Assembly (NCBI GenBank): GCA_965662775.1
Contig: CBFIIW010000003.1
Span: 124,001-188,000, forward strand
Direction: 5' to 3'
DNA length: 64,000 bases
Source of the DNA: UBA7985 sp002690455
Lineage (GTDB): Bacteria > Pseudomonadota > Alphaproteobacteria > UBA7985
In this document: positions 26,397 through 35,320 of the stretch, piece by piece
How positions within the stretch are numbered: the stretch's first letter is position 1
Layout: every line of letters starts with the position of its first letter
Notes under the pieces: generated by a model
The model's input: only the letters and a program-made list of their open reading frames with translations
The model's database searches: none
Told to the model about the DNA's origin: nothing
Program-made: the position numbers and the translations under genes

Positions 26397-27788
26397 ATGC
26401 AGTACATCTCAACACGCGGCGCGGCGCCTGAACTTGGGTTTGACGAAGTTCTGCTTGTCGGATTGGCAAACGATGGCGGGCTTTACGTTCCCAAGACCTG
26501 GCCGCAAGTCAGCACTGAGCAGCTCCACCAGTGGTCGACGCTGAGCTATCAGGCGCTGGCCGTTGAGGTCATGCTGCCCTTTGTCGAGGACAGCATTCCG
26601 CGAGACGACTTTGCTGTGCTGGTGGACCGAGCCTATTCAACCTTCCAGCACTCTTCGGTGACACCGCTCAAACAGCTCGATTCTAATCTGTACCTGTTGG
26701 AGTTGTTCCACGGCCCCACGCTGGCCTTTAAGGACTGCGCGCTGCAACTGCTGGGACATCTATTCGACCACGTGCTGGAGCAGCAGGACCGCCGCGTTAC
26801 CATTGTCGGCGCGACGTCTGGTGATACGGGCTCGGCAGCGATCGAGGCGATCAAGGGCCGTGCGCGCGCCGATATCTTTATCCTGTTCCCTGAGGGTCGA
26901 GTAAGCCCGGTGCAGCAGCGGCAAATGACAACAGTTAGAGCCGAGAACGTGAATGCGCTGGCCATCGATGGAACCTTTGACGACTGCCAAGATCTCGTTA
27001 AGGCCATGTTTGCCGACAAAGGATTCCGTGAAAAGGTCAATCTTTCCGCCGTGAATTCAATCAACTGGGCGCGCATCATGGCTCAGATCGTCTACTACTT
27101 CTGGGCCGCACTCCGCTTAGGAGCGCCAGAGCGAGAGGTCGATTTCTGTGTTCCCACGGGTAACTTCGGAAACGTTTTTGCGGGTTACGCCGCGAAGCAG
27201 ATGGGCCTGCCTATGGGGCGGCTGATGGTTGGTTCGAATCGCAATGATATCCTGACCCGCTTTTTCGAAAGTGATGACATGAGCACGCGCGCGGTTGAGC
27301 CAAGCCTGAGCCCGTCCATGGACATCCAGATATCGTCGAATTTTGAGCGTTACCTCTTCGACCTTCTCGACCGTGACGGAAAGGCGACAGGTCAAACTAT
27401 GACCGATTTCCGCCGGACCGGCCGGATGCAGGTGGGTCAGGGCGGCTGGAACCGCGCCAAGTCCGAATTTCATGGATTTTCGCTGAGTGATTCGGCCTGT
27501 GTGGCGGCCATGCAGCACTGGCACAAAGCCGCTGGCGAAGTGCTTGATCCGCACACAGTGATCGGGGTCCAGCACGCGGCTGAGTTTGGTACCGTTGAGC
27601 GGCCTGCGGTCGCGCTGGCGACGGCGCATCCGGCAAAATTTCCTGCAGCAGTGAAGCGGGCGCTGGGGTTTGAGCCGGCGCTGCCTTCGCATCTCACTGA
27701 CCTTTACGACCGACCCGAGCAGTTCTCCGTGCTGGCCAACGTGCTCGAAGACGTGCAAAACCACGTTCTGACTAACCGGCGGGGCTGA
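26397..27788 (+). CDS. thrC: Threonine synthase
   Basis: PLP enzyme converting O-phosphohomoserine to threonine. 463 aa, the longer proteobacterial class. The PLP lysine lies in GPTLAFKDCALQLLG, the phosphate-binding glycine loop in GATSGDTGSAAIEA, and the PTGNFGN segment is conserved. GGAAACAG precedes ATG. The homoserine kinase partner (thrB) is not in this window. The gene is followed after 48 bp by an M16 peptidase gene, a common alphaproteobacterial pair. Confidence 0.96.
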   Translation: MQYISTRGAAPELGFDEVLLVGLANDGGLYVPKTWPQVSTEQLHQWSTLSYQALAVEVMLPFVEDSIPRDDFAVLVDRAYSTFQHSSVTPLKQLDSNLYLLELFHGPTLAFKDCALQLLGHLFDHVLEQQDRRVTIVGATSGDTGSAAIEAIKGRARADIFILFPEGRVSPVQQRQMTTVRAENVNALAIDGTFDDCQDLVKAMFADKGFREKVNLSAVNSINWARIMAQIVYYFWAALRLGAPEREVDFCVPTGNFGNVFAGYAAKQMGLPMGRLMVGSNRNDILTRFFESDDMSTRAVEPSLSPSMDIQISSNFERYLFDLLDRDGKATGQTMTDFRRTGRMQVGQGGWNRAKSEFHGFSLSDSACVAAMQHWHKAAGEVLDPHTVIGVQHAAEFGTVERPAVALATAHPAKFPAAVKRALGFEPALPSHLTDLYDRPEQFSVLANVLEDVQNHVLTNRRG

Positions 27789-27836
27789 GGCCGTGCGCAG
27801 GTTCGTGCGCGATAGGGCGCGCGGGGGGGAGGGGTC

Positions 27837-29111
27837 TTGAGCGTAACCATCAGCCAACTTAACAACGGTCTCCAGATCGTTACGGACGCCATGCCCGGTG
27901 TAGAGACAGTGGCTCTGGGACTATGGTTCAAGGTCGGTGCGCGCTACGAAAAGCCTGAATACAGCGGGATGGCCCACTTCCTTGAACATCTGCTGTTCAA
28001 GGGTACGGCCCGACGTTCTGCCTTTGCCATCAGTGAAGAAATCGAGGCAAAGGGTGGGTACCTAAACGCCTACACCAGTCGCGAGAGCACGGCCTTTTAC
28101 GCCCGCATGCTGAGCAAGGATACAGCGCTGGGGCTGGACGTGCTGTCAGACATTCTGCAGAGCTCGGTGCTAGACGACCGCGATATCGAGCGTGAGCGCG
28201 CGGTCATTCTTCAGGAAATTGCGCAGGCTGAAGATGCGCCAGATGACGTGGTGTTCACCGATTTTCAGGCGCAAGCCTTCATGAAACAGGGCCTGGGGCA
28301 GTCAGTGCTGGGTAATCAGCAGACTGTGGGACAGATTGATCGCGCGGCAGCATGGGAGTTCTGGCACCACCACTACCGCCCCGATAAGGCCATTCTAGTG
28401 GCCAGTGGCGGGGTCGATCACGATGACATCACCCGGCAGGCTGAAACCCTGTTCTGGCCCGATCGGGCGCAACGAGGGGCGCGGGAAATGCCGCCCGCAG
28501 CGCTCTACACGGGTGGAGTGCATTTGCGAAAACGCACGTTGGAGCAGGTGCACACTGTTCTAGGCTTCGAAGGCGCACCGTTAACGGAGGCTCGTTACTT
28601 CGCCAGCGCTGTGCTGGCGACACTGCTGGGCGGTGGGGCGTCATCCCGCCTGTTTCAAGAAGTGCGCGAACGAAGGGGGCTGGCCTATCACGTGGGTGCT
28701 CATACCTCGGGTTATGCCGATACCGGGTTGTTTTCCGTCTACGCCGGCACGGGGCAGGAGGCGGAGACCGAACTGCTCGGTGTTGTGATCGACGAATTCC
28801 AGCGCCTGGTCGAGGAGCCAATAGGAGAGGACGAGGTCGAGCGGGCTCGGGCGCAGATCCGGACCTCGTTCCTGATGGCGCGGGAGAGCACGTCGAGTCG
28901 AGCTGAAGACGCCGCGCAGCAAATGCTGGTCTACGGGATTCCGCGTTCTGTTTCGGATCTTATCGGGCAAATCGATGCGGTTGACGCGGCGGCCTTGCGG
29001 CAGGAGGCTGAGCTCATCCTCTCGACCCCCATGACACTGGCCGCCGTCGGGCCGGTTGACGATCCTGCGGCTTTGCAAAAGCTCACCGAGCGGCTGCACG
29101 TAGCGGGTTAA
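27837..29111 (+). CDS. M16-family zinc peptidase (processing-peptidase-like)
   Basis: A 424-aa member of the family that includes mitochondrial processing peptidase beta. The inverted zinc motif HFLEHLLFKG (HXXEH) lies near residue 45, with the distal glutamate in the IERERAVILQEIAQAED segment. The C-terminal half has the non-catalytic homologous fold with GGGASSRLFQEVRERRGLAY. Start is TTG (MSVTISQLNNGL) preceded by a GGGAGGGG ribosome site. Likely soluble; substrate unknown. Confidence 0.92.
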   Translation: MSVTISQLNNGLQIVTDAMPGVETVALGLWFKVGARYEKPEYSGMAHFLEHLLFKGTARRSAFAISEEIEAKGGYLNAYTSRESTAFYARMLSKDTALGLDVLSDILQSSVLDDRDIERERAVILQEIAQAEDAPDDVVFTDFQAQAFMKQGLGQSVLGNQQTVGQIDRAAAWEFWHHHYRPDKAILVASGGVDHDDITRQAETLFWPDRAQRGAREMPPAALYTGGVHLRKRTLEQVHTVLGFEGAPLTEARYFASAVLATLLGGGASSRLFQEVRERRGLAYHVGAHTSGYADTGLFSVYAGTGQEAETELLGVVIDEFQRLVEEPIGEDEVERARAQIRTSFLMARESTSSRAEDAAQQMLVYGIPRSVSDLIGQIDAVDAAALRQEAELILSTPMTLAAVGPVDDPAALQKLTERLHVAG

Positions 29112-29142
29112 TCGCTGGTCGCCGCTCCTTGTTTCCGCCAGC

Positions 29143-29733
29143 TTACTTGTCAGCAGCCGGGGGCAGGATTACGGCTTGTCCGCAGACAGCCTCGCCGTCC
29201 TGAACCATCATCATCGGATCCCCGTAGAGCTGGTATCCGTCCGCCAGCGCGGCAGAAATCTTTTCGCAGAATTCGCGGGTGTTCGGGCCGGTGAGAAAGC
29301 GATAGGCGAGGCGCTCGGTTGCAGCAGTGCCGCCCTCTTCACCTTCCAAGGGCTGAATGGATTCAATGCGAAACTGTGCGGTGGCATCATCAACGGTGGC
29401 CCAGGCCCGCTCCTGCCATTTGGCTTCAGCCTGCTCATAGCTCTCGAACGGTCCATGACGTTCGGGTATGCCGGCCCACTCCTTGAAGGATGTATCTTTG
29501 AAGCTACCACCGATCACCCAGAAGGCGCCCTTGCCGCCAGCGGTAAGGTCAACTTCCTCGATATGGAAATGAGCATTGGCGTCGTCGACAGTTTCCCAGG
29601 CCAGTTGCTGCCAGACCTTTAGCGCATTGTCATAGGTATCAAAGGGACCCTCGCGCACTTCTTGCGTGCCGTCGGCCAGATTTTTGAAGGCGGTTGATTC
29701 ATAAACACCGCCCACGACCCAGAACTGCCGCAT
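29143..29733 (-). CDS. Tandem DUF4170 plus DUF1737 protein
   Basis: A 196-aa soluble protein built from two DUF4170 repeats (about 3-60, FWVVGGVYESTAF...; about 70-125, FWVIGGSFKDTSF...), each with a GPFDTY/GPFESY turn and a W-ETVDDA/W-ATVDDA helix. They are followed by a DUF1737-like domain (about 143-190, YRFLTGPNTREFCEKISAAL...LYGDPMM). None of the families has a known biochemical role. A run of CAG trinucleotides lies just upstream of its AAAGGG ribosome site. The gene converges on the M16 peptidase with 31 bp between. Confidence 0.82.
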   Translation of the reverse strand: MRQFWVVGGVYESTAFKNLADGTQEVREGPFDTYDNALKVWQQLAWETVDDANAHFHIEEVDLTAGGKGAFWVIGGSFKDTSFKEWAGIPERHGPFESYEQAEAKWQERAWATVDDATAQFRIESIQPLEGEEGGTAATERLAYRFLTGPNTREFCEKISAALADGYQLYGDPMMMVQDGEAVCGQAVILPPAADK

Positions 29734-29746
29734 GTGTTTCGCCCTT

Positions 29747-29766
29747 TGCTGCTGCTGCTGCTGCTG
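29747..29766. repeat. CAG/CTG trinucleotide run
   Basis: Six perfect trinucleotide units (plus-strand CTG, minus-strand CAG), followed by GTG/GCG-type triplets, occupy the leader of the DUF4170/DUF1737 gene 13-33 nt before its ATG, beside the ribosome site. No start codon lies in frame upstream, so it is not a coding polyglutamine tract. Confidence 0.75.
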
Positions 29767-29847
29767 GTGGTGGCGGCGGTGAGCCGCTCGGTTGCAGCGA
29801 TCTCGTAGCCTTCCTGGCCGTCGCTGTCATCGCGCAAAGCGCGAGGG

Positions 29848-30447
29848 TCAGGCGTGTCCACCCACGGAAGCAAGTTGGCCCGGGTCAATACCGAGCTTGG
29901 CAATGGCTTGTTTCCAGGCGGGCTCATTCTCTGAGAGGAAAATCAACTCGTGATCAGGCTCAATACTGATCCAGGCGTTGGCCTCCAACTCCTGCTCCAA
30001 CTGCCCTGCGGCCCACTGTGAGCAGCCAAGCGCGATCAGGTAGTCAGCCGGTCCCTGCCCTTCGGCGATGTCCCGCAGGATCTCCACTGCCGTGGTCAGG
30101 CAGACCTCGTCGGTGACTTTCAACGTGGTATCGTGTTCGTAGTCGGGAGAATGCAAAACAAAGCCACGCTGTTCCTGCACCGGGCCGCCGCGCGTCACCC
30201 GCCCGCGGGGAGTCACGTTAGCGTCGATGGAGAGGTTCTCCAGCACTTCGGTGAAGGTTAGGCCGTGATGGCTGTGGTTTACGACCACGCCCATGGCCCC
30301 GTCTTCGCCGTGAAGACACATGTATATCACCGACTTCTCAAAGAGCGGGTCGCCGATGTGTGGCGTTGCCACCAGCAATTTGCCTTGCAGCCCATAGGGG
30401 GTGCTGGCGACGGAAAACTCCTGCGGTGGGGCGGTCGGCTCGGGCAT
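29848..30447 (-). CDS. YqgE/AlgH family protein (DUF179)
   Basis: A 199-aa soluble protein with the family signature near the N-terminus (GKLLVATPHIGDPLFEKSVIYMCLH) and the GAMGVVVNH segment, plus a GPVQEQRGFVLHS strand and a GCSQWAAGQLEQEL helix. The family is widespread; the biochemical function is unknown. The ATG at 30447 gives the normal N-terminus; the frame is open to a TTG at 30489. It diverges from the DsbD-type gene. Confidence 0.9.
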   Translation of the reverse strand: MPEPTAPPQEFSVASTPYGLQGKLLVATPHIGDPLFEKSVIYMCLHGEDGAMGVVVNHSHHGLTFTEVLENLSIDANVTPRGRVTRGGPVQEQRGFVLHSPDYEHDTTLKVTDEVCLTTAVEILRDIAEGQGPADYLIALGCSQWAAGQLEQELEANAWISIEPDHELIFLSENEPAWKQAIAKLGIDPGQLASVGGHA

Positions 30448-30524
30448 ACGCAATAGACTAGGCGGCTCGCCGCATCTGTAAAGGCGCAAAACTGTGACAT
30501 TCCGCTTCGCAGTCCATTAAGACG

Positions 30525-30550
30525 GTCGATGGTGGCTGTCGATGGTGGCT
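30525..30550. repeat. 13-bp direct tandem repeat
   Basis: Two identical adjacent 13-bp units (GTCGATGGTGGCT) in the divergent promoter gap between yqgE and the DsbD-type gene. This may be chance slippage or a paired protein-binding site. Confidence 0.5.
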
Positions 30551-30691
30551 CAGCGTGTCGTGAAGCGACAGTGAGGACGGAATTATCTATAGCTGGGTGC
30601 GAGGCAGGTCGTTGACCCGGACAAAGGCTGTCGTCGCCTGAGGGTGGAGCAGACAACGGTGTCAAACAGAGAGTGGGGGCCAGAAAGCAGA

Positions 30692-32953
30692 ATGTCATTC
30701 ATGACGAGACAGCTGAACAGGCTGTGCGGACTGCCGCGCGCCTTGGCCGGGATTCAGGAGTGCATATCGACAACCAGACAGCGCTTCCGTGAGTCTGCAC
30801 GCCGGACGCGGCGGCGTACTTTTGGCACTGTGACTGCTGCGGTTTTCAGCGGTGTGCTGATGCCAGTTGCGACGGCACACGCCGATGCCTCGTTCTGGAT
30901 GCAGGGCTCACAAGCCGAAGTCCGAGTTATTTCCGCTTATACTGCCACGGGTGAAACCGAGACTACGGTTCCGCTGGGACTTGAGTTCAAGATGAATGAG
31001 GGATGGCACATTTACTGGCGGACGCCCGGGGAAGCGGGTTTGCCCCCGGAGCTGGACTACGGTCAGTCGTTGAACGTTGCTGACGTTGTGTTTTCTTGGC
31101 CGGTTCCGACCCGGGATGTCGCTTACGGTGTCGAGACGTTTGTCTACAAGGACCATGTAATCCTGCCTTTCGATGTTAGTCTGGTCACACCCGGCCAACC
31201 GCTGGATCTTCGCGGGAAAGTCGATTTCTTGATCTGCGCTGATGTCTGTATTCCTGACAGCGTTGCCGTTGACTTCAGTCTCCCTGGCGGACCTGCTGAA
31301 GTTGCGCGAGGAGAGGCTGCGCTACTCAATGCGTATGAGACCCAAATTCCAGCAGACAACAACGGCGGTGTCGGCTTGCAGGTCGCGAGCATTCGCTTTG
31401 AGCCTGCCGTGGATCCTGACAACCCGGTCCTTGTCGGTTTTCTCAATACTCGCCTGATGTCCATGTTCGAAATGTTGGCACCGGATGTCTTTGCCGAAGT
31501 GCCGGAAGGTTTCAGCGTCCGCGAACCTGAGGTTACGCTTTCGACAGACCGGATGTCGGGTCTGGTGCGCTCGCCTGTTTTTCGGGAGAGCTGGGCCCCC
31601 ACGACACTAGCGGCTGCTGATGCTGTTATCACAGTGGCTGACGGTATCCGTGGTGTGCAATTGGCTGAATTCCGGCTACTCGACGGTTTTGATCCGACTG
31701 AGGCTTTGGTCGGTTTTGGGACCGGCTCGGGTGTCGGCGTGGCGGGATTGCCGCCGCTGGATCTGTCCCCGATGTCCGTGCTCGGCATTCTGTTACTGGC
31801 AGTGGTCGGCGGCCTCATCCTGAACTTCATGCCCTGCGTGCTGCCGGTTCTGTCACTCAAGATGTTTTCGGTGGTTTCCCACGGGGGTCAGGCCGATGCA
31901 CGCATCCGCCTGTCCTTTGCAGCCACTGCACTGGGAATCCTCGTCAGCTTTCTGACATTGGCACTGGCCTTTGCCGGGCTGAAGCTTGCTGGTGCCTCCT
32001 TTGGTTGGGGTGTTCAATTCACCCAACCGGCGTTCATTCTGGTGTTGCTGGCCGTGCTGATCAGTTTTGCGCTAAATCTCTTTGGGCTGTTAGAGATCCC
32101 CAATATTCCAGGATTGGGACGGCTAGGCGCGAACCAGCGCGGTTTCCTCGGAGACTTTACGTCCGGGGTACTGGCGACCCTGCTGGCCACTCCCTGTTCC
32201 GCGCCGTTCCTGGGCACCGCCATCGGTTTTGCGCTGGCGGCTCCCGTACCGATGCTAGTGTTGATCTTCCTGTTCGTTGGTGTCGGGCTGGCGCTACCGT
32301 ACTTCGCCGTTATGACTTTTCCGCAGCTTGCGGCCGCCATGCCACGGCCGGGGCGGTGGATGTTGCGCCTTCGGCAAGTGCTGGCTCTGGCGCTGATAGC
32401 GACGGCTGTGTGGCTGACCGGTGTGTTGCTCAAACAGTGGGGTGTGACCTCTGACTTGCGGTGGCTGGCGGCCCTTTCTGCCGGTATAATCCTTGCCGCG
32501 GGCGCCTTATTCGGGCGTTGGGCGATTGCGGGCGTCGGTGCAGTTGGTGCCGCAGTGCCGCTGGCACTGGTGCTGATGATCAGCCCGCAGGCAACGGCAT
32601 CCGCCGGAGCAACCTTTCAGCCGTTTTCGGAGTCCGCCTTGAACGCCGCACTAGACGACGGCAAGACTGTGTTCGTCGATGTAACGGCCGATTGGTGTCT
32701 GACCTGCAAGACGAACAAGATCCGGGCAATAAACCATGAAGATGTCCAGGCGGCACTGTCTGCCGATGCTGTGGTCTCGCTACAGGCAGACTGGACCGCC
32801 TATGATGCCTCGATCACCGAGTATCTGGCAGCGAACGGGCGGCGGGCAATTCCTTTCAACGCCGTCTACAACCCAAAATCCCGTAAGGCTGAAGTTCTGC
32901 CAGAGCTGCTATCCCCCAAAGACGTGCTAGAGGCGCTTGCCCGAACGCAGTGA
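30692..32953 (+). CDS. DsbD/ScsB-type thiol:disulfide reductase
   Basis: Inner-membrane protein that moves electrons from cytosolic thioredoxin to periplasmic thiol proteins. About 753 aa. A signal sequence (ending AHA-D) precedes a periplasmic domain with the CADVCIP cysteine pair. An eight-helix core follows with NFMPCVLPVLSLKM and LATPCSAPFLG cysteines, then a C-terminal thioredoxin domain with DWCLTCKTNK. The three redox modules match ScsB/DsbD. The start is uncertain (30644 GTG to 30692 ATG). A peroxiredoxin follows 156 bp downstream on the same strand. Confidence 0.9.
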   Translation: MSFMTRQLNRLCGLPRALAGIQECISTTRQRFRESARRTRRRTFGTVTAAVFSGVLMPVATAHADASFWMQGSQAEVRVISAYTATGETETTVPLGLEFKMNEGWHIYWRTPGEAGLPPELDYGQSLNVADVVFSWPVPTRDVAYGVETFVYKDHVILPFDVSLVTPGQPLDLRGKVDFLICADVCIPDSVAVDFSLPGGPAEVARGEAALLNAYETQIPADNNGGVGLQVASIRFEPAVDPDNPVLVGFLNTRLMSMFEMLAPDVFAEVPEGFSVREPEVTLSTDRMSGLVRSPVFRESWAPTTLAAADAVITVADGIRGVQLAEFRLLDGFDPTEALVGFGTGSGVGVAGLPPLDLSPMSVLGILLLAVVGGLILNFMPCVLPVLSLKMFSVVSHGGQADARIRLSFAATALGILVSFLTLALAFAGLKLAGASFGWGVQFTQPAFILVLLAVLISFALNLFGLLEIPNIPGLGRLGANQRGFLGDFTSGVLATLLATPCSAPFLGTAIGFALAAPVPMLVLIFLFVGVGLALPYFAVMTFPQLAAAMPRPGRWMLRLRQVLALALIATAVWLTGVLLKQWGVTSDLRWLAALSAGIILAAGALFGRWAIAGVGAVGAAVPLALVLMISPQATASAGATFQPFSESALNAALDDGKTVFVDVTADWCLTCKTNKIRAINHEDVQAALSADAVVSLQADWTAYDASITEYLAANGRRAIPFNAVYNPKSRKAEVLPELLSPKDVLEALARTQ

Positions 32954-33109
32954 CCGCGCCATTTCATTCCCTGGTGGTGCTGCTTGCCGCTATTCCCTCG
33001 GCTATCGGCCTTGCGCATGGTGCCAAAAGCCGCGAGCTTTCCGCCACAGTCTGGGGGGCTTTGGCGGGACACGCACCATATAGTGAGTATGGATTTGAGA
33101 GAGACCGGC

Positions 33110-33586
33110 ATGACCATCAGCGTAGGTGAAACCTTTCCGAATGTAACCGTGAAGACCTGGGATGATGCTCCGGTCGACTTGTCTGTTGGCGACCTGATTG
33201 CTGGCAAGACGGTCGTTATCTTTGGCGTTCCGGGGGCGTTTACCCCAACCTGCAGCATGCGCCATCTGCCAGGCTTCGTGGACCACTACGAGGCGATCCG
33301 GGCCAAGGGTGTCGACATCATTGCTGTGCACTCGGTCAACGACCCGTATGTCCTTAACACCTGGAACAAGGATCAGGGGCACGAGGGTATTGAGACACTC
33401 GCAGACTGGGATGCAACCCTGGCCAAAGCACTGGGGGTCGATGCAGATATGTCGAAGACCGGCCTGGGAACCCGTGCTGTGCGGTATGCGGCGATCGTGC
33501 GCGACGGCGAAGTGACATATTTTGAAACTGGCGGCTTAGAGGTCTCGGGCGCGGAGGCGATCCTGGAGGCCTTGGATGTGGACTGA
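33110..33586 (+). CDS. Peroxiredoxin (Prx5 type)
   Basis: Thiol peroxidase of 158 aa reducing peroxides. The peroxidatic Cys lies in GAFTPTCSMRH, typical of Prx5/AhpE-like atypical peroxiredoxins, and the segments VSVNDPYV-type (here HSVNDPYVLNTW) and GTRAVRYAAIV match. ATG at 33110 has GAGAG upstream and matches the usual MTISVGETFP start. Likely reduced by thioredoxin or glutathione. It ends at a convergent gap with the hairpin repeat. Confidence 0.92.
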   Translation: MTISVGETFPNVTVKTWDDAPVDLSVGDLIAGKTVVIFGVPGAFTPTCSMRHLPGFVDHYEAIRAKGVDIIAVHSVNDPYVLNTWNKDQGHEGIETLADWDATLAKALGVDADMSKTGLGTRAVRYAAIVRDGEVTYFETGGLEVSGAEAILEALDVD

Positions 33587-33622
33587 GGGTGTCGGAGCGC
33601 CTTAATCGTCTCAGCCGCAGTG

Positions 33623-33676
33623 TTTGCGCGTCGGAGATTTGAAAGCCGCGAAGCGGCGTCAAATCGAGCGCGCAAA
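33623..33676. repeat. Dispersed GAA-capped hairpin repeat, copy B
   Basis: Same design as copy A1: outer arms TTTGCGCG/CGCGCAAA (33623-33630, 33669-33676), middle arms GATTTG/CAAATC (33636-33641, 33660-33665), inner GCCGC-GAA-GCGGC (33645-33657). It lies in the convergent peroxiredoxin/rnhA gap, alone. Confidence 0.85.
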
Positions 33677-33809
33677 AATGATTAAGAACGCAGCCCAGTT
33701 GACTGGTTTTAATCGGAGCGAGATCACTGTTGGCTAGAGCAGCCTGCATCTCTCGTTGTTCTTTATCTCACTCGTATTCGTTCGCGTCCCAATCCTCCTC
33801 CGCTAAAGT

Positions 33810-34241
33810 CTATGCCCGGGGAATCCCAGCCCGAGCCAGCTCGTCCGCTCGCTCGTTTTCCGGGTGGCCCGCATGGCCCTTGACCCAGCGCCATTCCACC
33901 TGATGACGATCTCGTGCCGCGTCCAGCGCTTTCCATAAATCTTCGTTTTTCACTGGCTCTTTCTTGGCGTTCTTCCACCCCCGACGCTTCCAGCCGTCGA
34001 TCCAAGCTGTTATCCCGTCCTTGACGTAGACACTGTCTGTGGTCAGCACCACCTCACACGGACGGGTCAGTGCGTTCAGCGCCTCGATAGCGGCTGTCAG
34101 CTCCATGCGGTTGTTGGTGGTATCCTCCGACCCGCCGGAAAGTTCCCGCGTTGCGTCACCGAAGCGCAGTATCGCCCCCCAGCCGCCCGGACCCGGATTG
34201 CCACTACAGGCCCCATCGGTGAAGATCTCAACCCGGCTCAT
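33810..34241 (-). CDS. rnhA: Ribonuclease HI
   Basis: Degrades the RNA strand of RNA-DNA hybrids. 143 aa, full length. The four-acid active site is readable: Asp in EIFTDGACSGNPG, Glu in NRMELTAAIEAL, Asp in TDSVYVKDGI, and the late Asp in HAGHPENERADELA. The basic handle (WKRRGWKNAKKEPVKNEDL) is present. Its ATG overlaps the ispH stop by 4 nt. Confidence 0.97.
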   Translation of the reverse strand: MSRVEIFTDGACSGNPGPGGWGAILRFGDATRELSGGSEDTTNNRMELTAAIEALNALTRPCEVVLTTDSVYVKDGITAWIDGWKRRGWKNAKKEPVKNEDLWKALDAARDRHQVEWRWVKGHAGHPENERADELARAGIPRA

Positions 34242-35203
34242 TCCGATTCATCCCGCAACTCGCGTGGGACGTTAAAAAACACGTTCTCATCCCTCACGGT
34301 TTCCAGCCTGACCTCCACGTCGAACCGTTGGCGCAAAGCATCTAGGATCTCGTCGACCAATACTTCTGGCGCCGATGCCCCAGCGGTCAACCCCAGCGAC
34401 TTCAGGCCGTCAAGTGGCAGATTGGCGACGTCTGCACCCCGTTGCACCAGAAACGAGCGCGTGGCTCCCGCTTGTTGCGCCACGTCGACCAGACGGTTTG
34501 AGTTCGATGAATTCGGCGCGCCAACCACTAGAAATCCCTCGCAATCTGACGCGATCGCCTTCACCGCTTCCTGTCGGTTGGTTGTCGCGTAGCAGATATC
34601 GCCCGCATGGGGCTCGGTGATCTCGGGAAAGCGCTGCTTCAGCGCAGCGATGACCGTAGCTGTATCGTCGACAGACAGCGTTGTCTGAGTCACGTAGGCG
34701 AGCCCGGCCCCTGTTTCCCTTGCAATATCAGGCCAATCCAGCGCCTGAACCTGCTCCACCGTGCTGATCAGGCTGACAGCCCCCGGAGGCAATTGGCCCA
34801 GGGTGCCGATAACCTCCGGATGCCCGTCGTGGCCGATCAGAATAACGCGCTTACCGCCCGCGTGGGCGCGCTCGGCCTCGCGGTGTACCTTGGAGACCAG
34901 CGGGCAGGTCGCGTCTACAAAGTGCATGTTACGCCGTTTGGCCTCCGCCGGTACGGCTTTGGGGACCCCGTGGGCGGAGAAGATGACGGGCCTGTCGGCT
35001 GGCGCTTCGTCCAGCTCGTCAATGAACACGGCGCCTTTGGCCTCCAGCCCTTCGACCACAAAGCGGTTATGGACGATTTCATGCCGGACATAGACCGGCT
35101 CGCCGTACCGTTTCAGGGCTCGCTCAACAATGTCGATGGCACGCACCACCCCGGCACAAAACCCGCGCGGGGCAGCAAGTTTGACAGTCAGGGGAGGCTT
35201 CAT
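34238..35203 (-). CDS. ispH: 4-hydroxy-3-methylbut-2-enyl diphosphate reductase
   Basis: Last step of the MEP isoprenoid pathway, a [4Fe-4S] enzyme producing IPP and DMAPP. 321 aa. The cluster cysteines are in PRGFCAGVVRAI, VDATCPLVSKVH and the CYATTNRQEA region, with the conserved HEIVHN histidine. AAGGAGG precedes the ATG. It overlaps rnhA directly; in many relatives thrB sits between them. Confidence 0.97.
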   Translation of the reverse strand: MKPPLTVKLAAPRGFCAGVVRAIDIVERALKRYGEPVYVRHEIVHNRFVVEGLEAKGAVFIDELDEAPADRPVIFSAHGVPKAVPAEAKRRNMHFVDATCPLVSKVHREAERAHAGGKRVILIGHDGHPEVIGTLGQLPPGAVSLISTVEQVQALDWPDIARETGAGLAYVTQTTLSVDDTATVIAALKQRFPEITEPHAGDICYATTNRQEAVKAIASDCEGFLVVGAPNSSNSNRLVDVAQQAGATRSFLVQRGADVANLPLDGLKSLGLTAGASAPEVLVDEILDALRQRFDVEVRLETVRDENVFFNVPRELRDESE

Positions 35204-35320
35204 CCGGCCCTCCTTTCGGGGTTTCCAACAGGCCGTGCCGTTCGGGACAAGGCGTGTCAGTTTATCGCGCCGCGTGCCTGTTCGGTCGGGCGCTTACCAG
35301 ATGTAGTGATGAACCCTGGC

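Noticed and set aside
29307..29806. Short shared string CGCTCGGTTGCAGC inside the DUF1737 part and again upstream of the gene
   Set aside because: Only about 14-16 bp and in different frames; chance or a minor duplication cannot be told apart.
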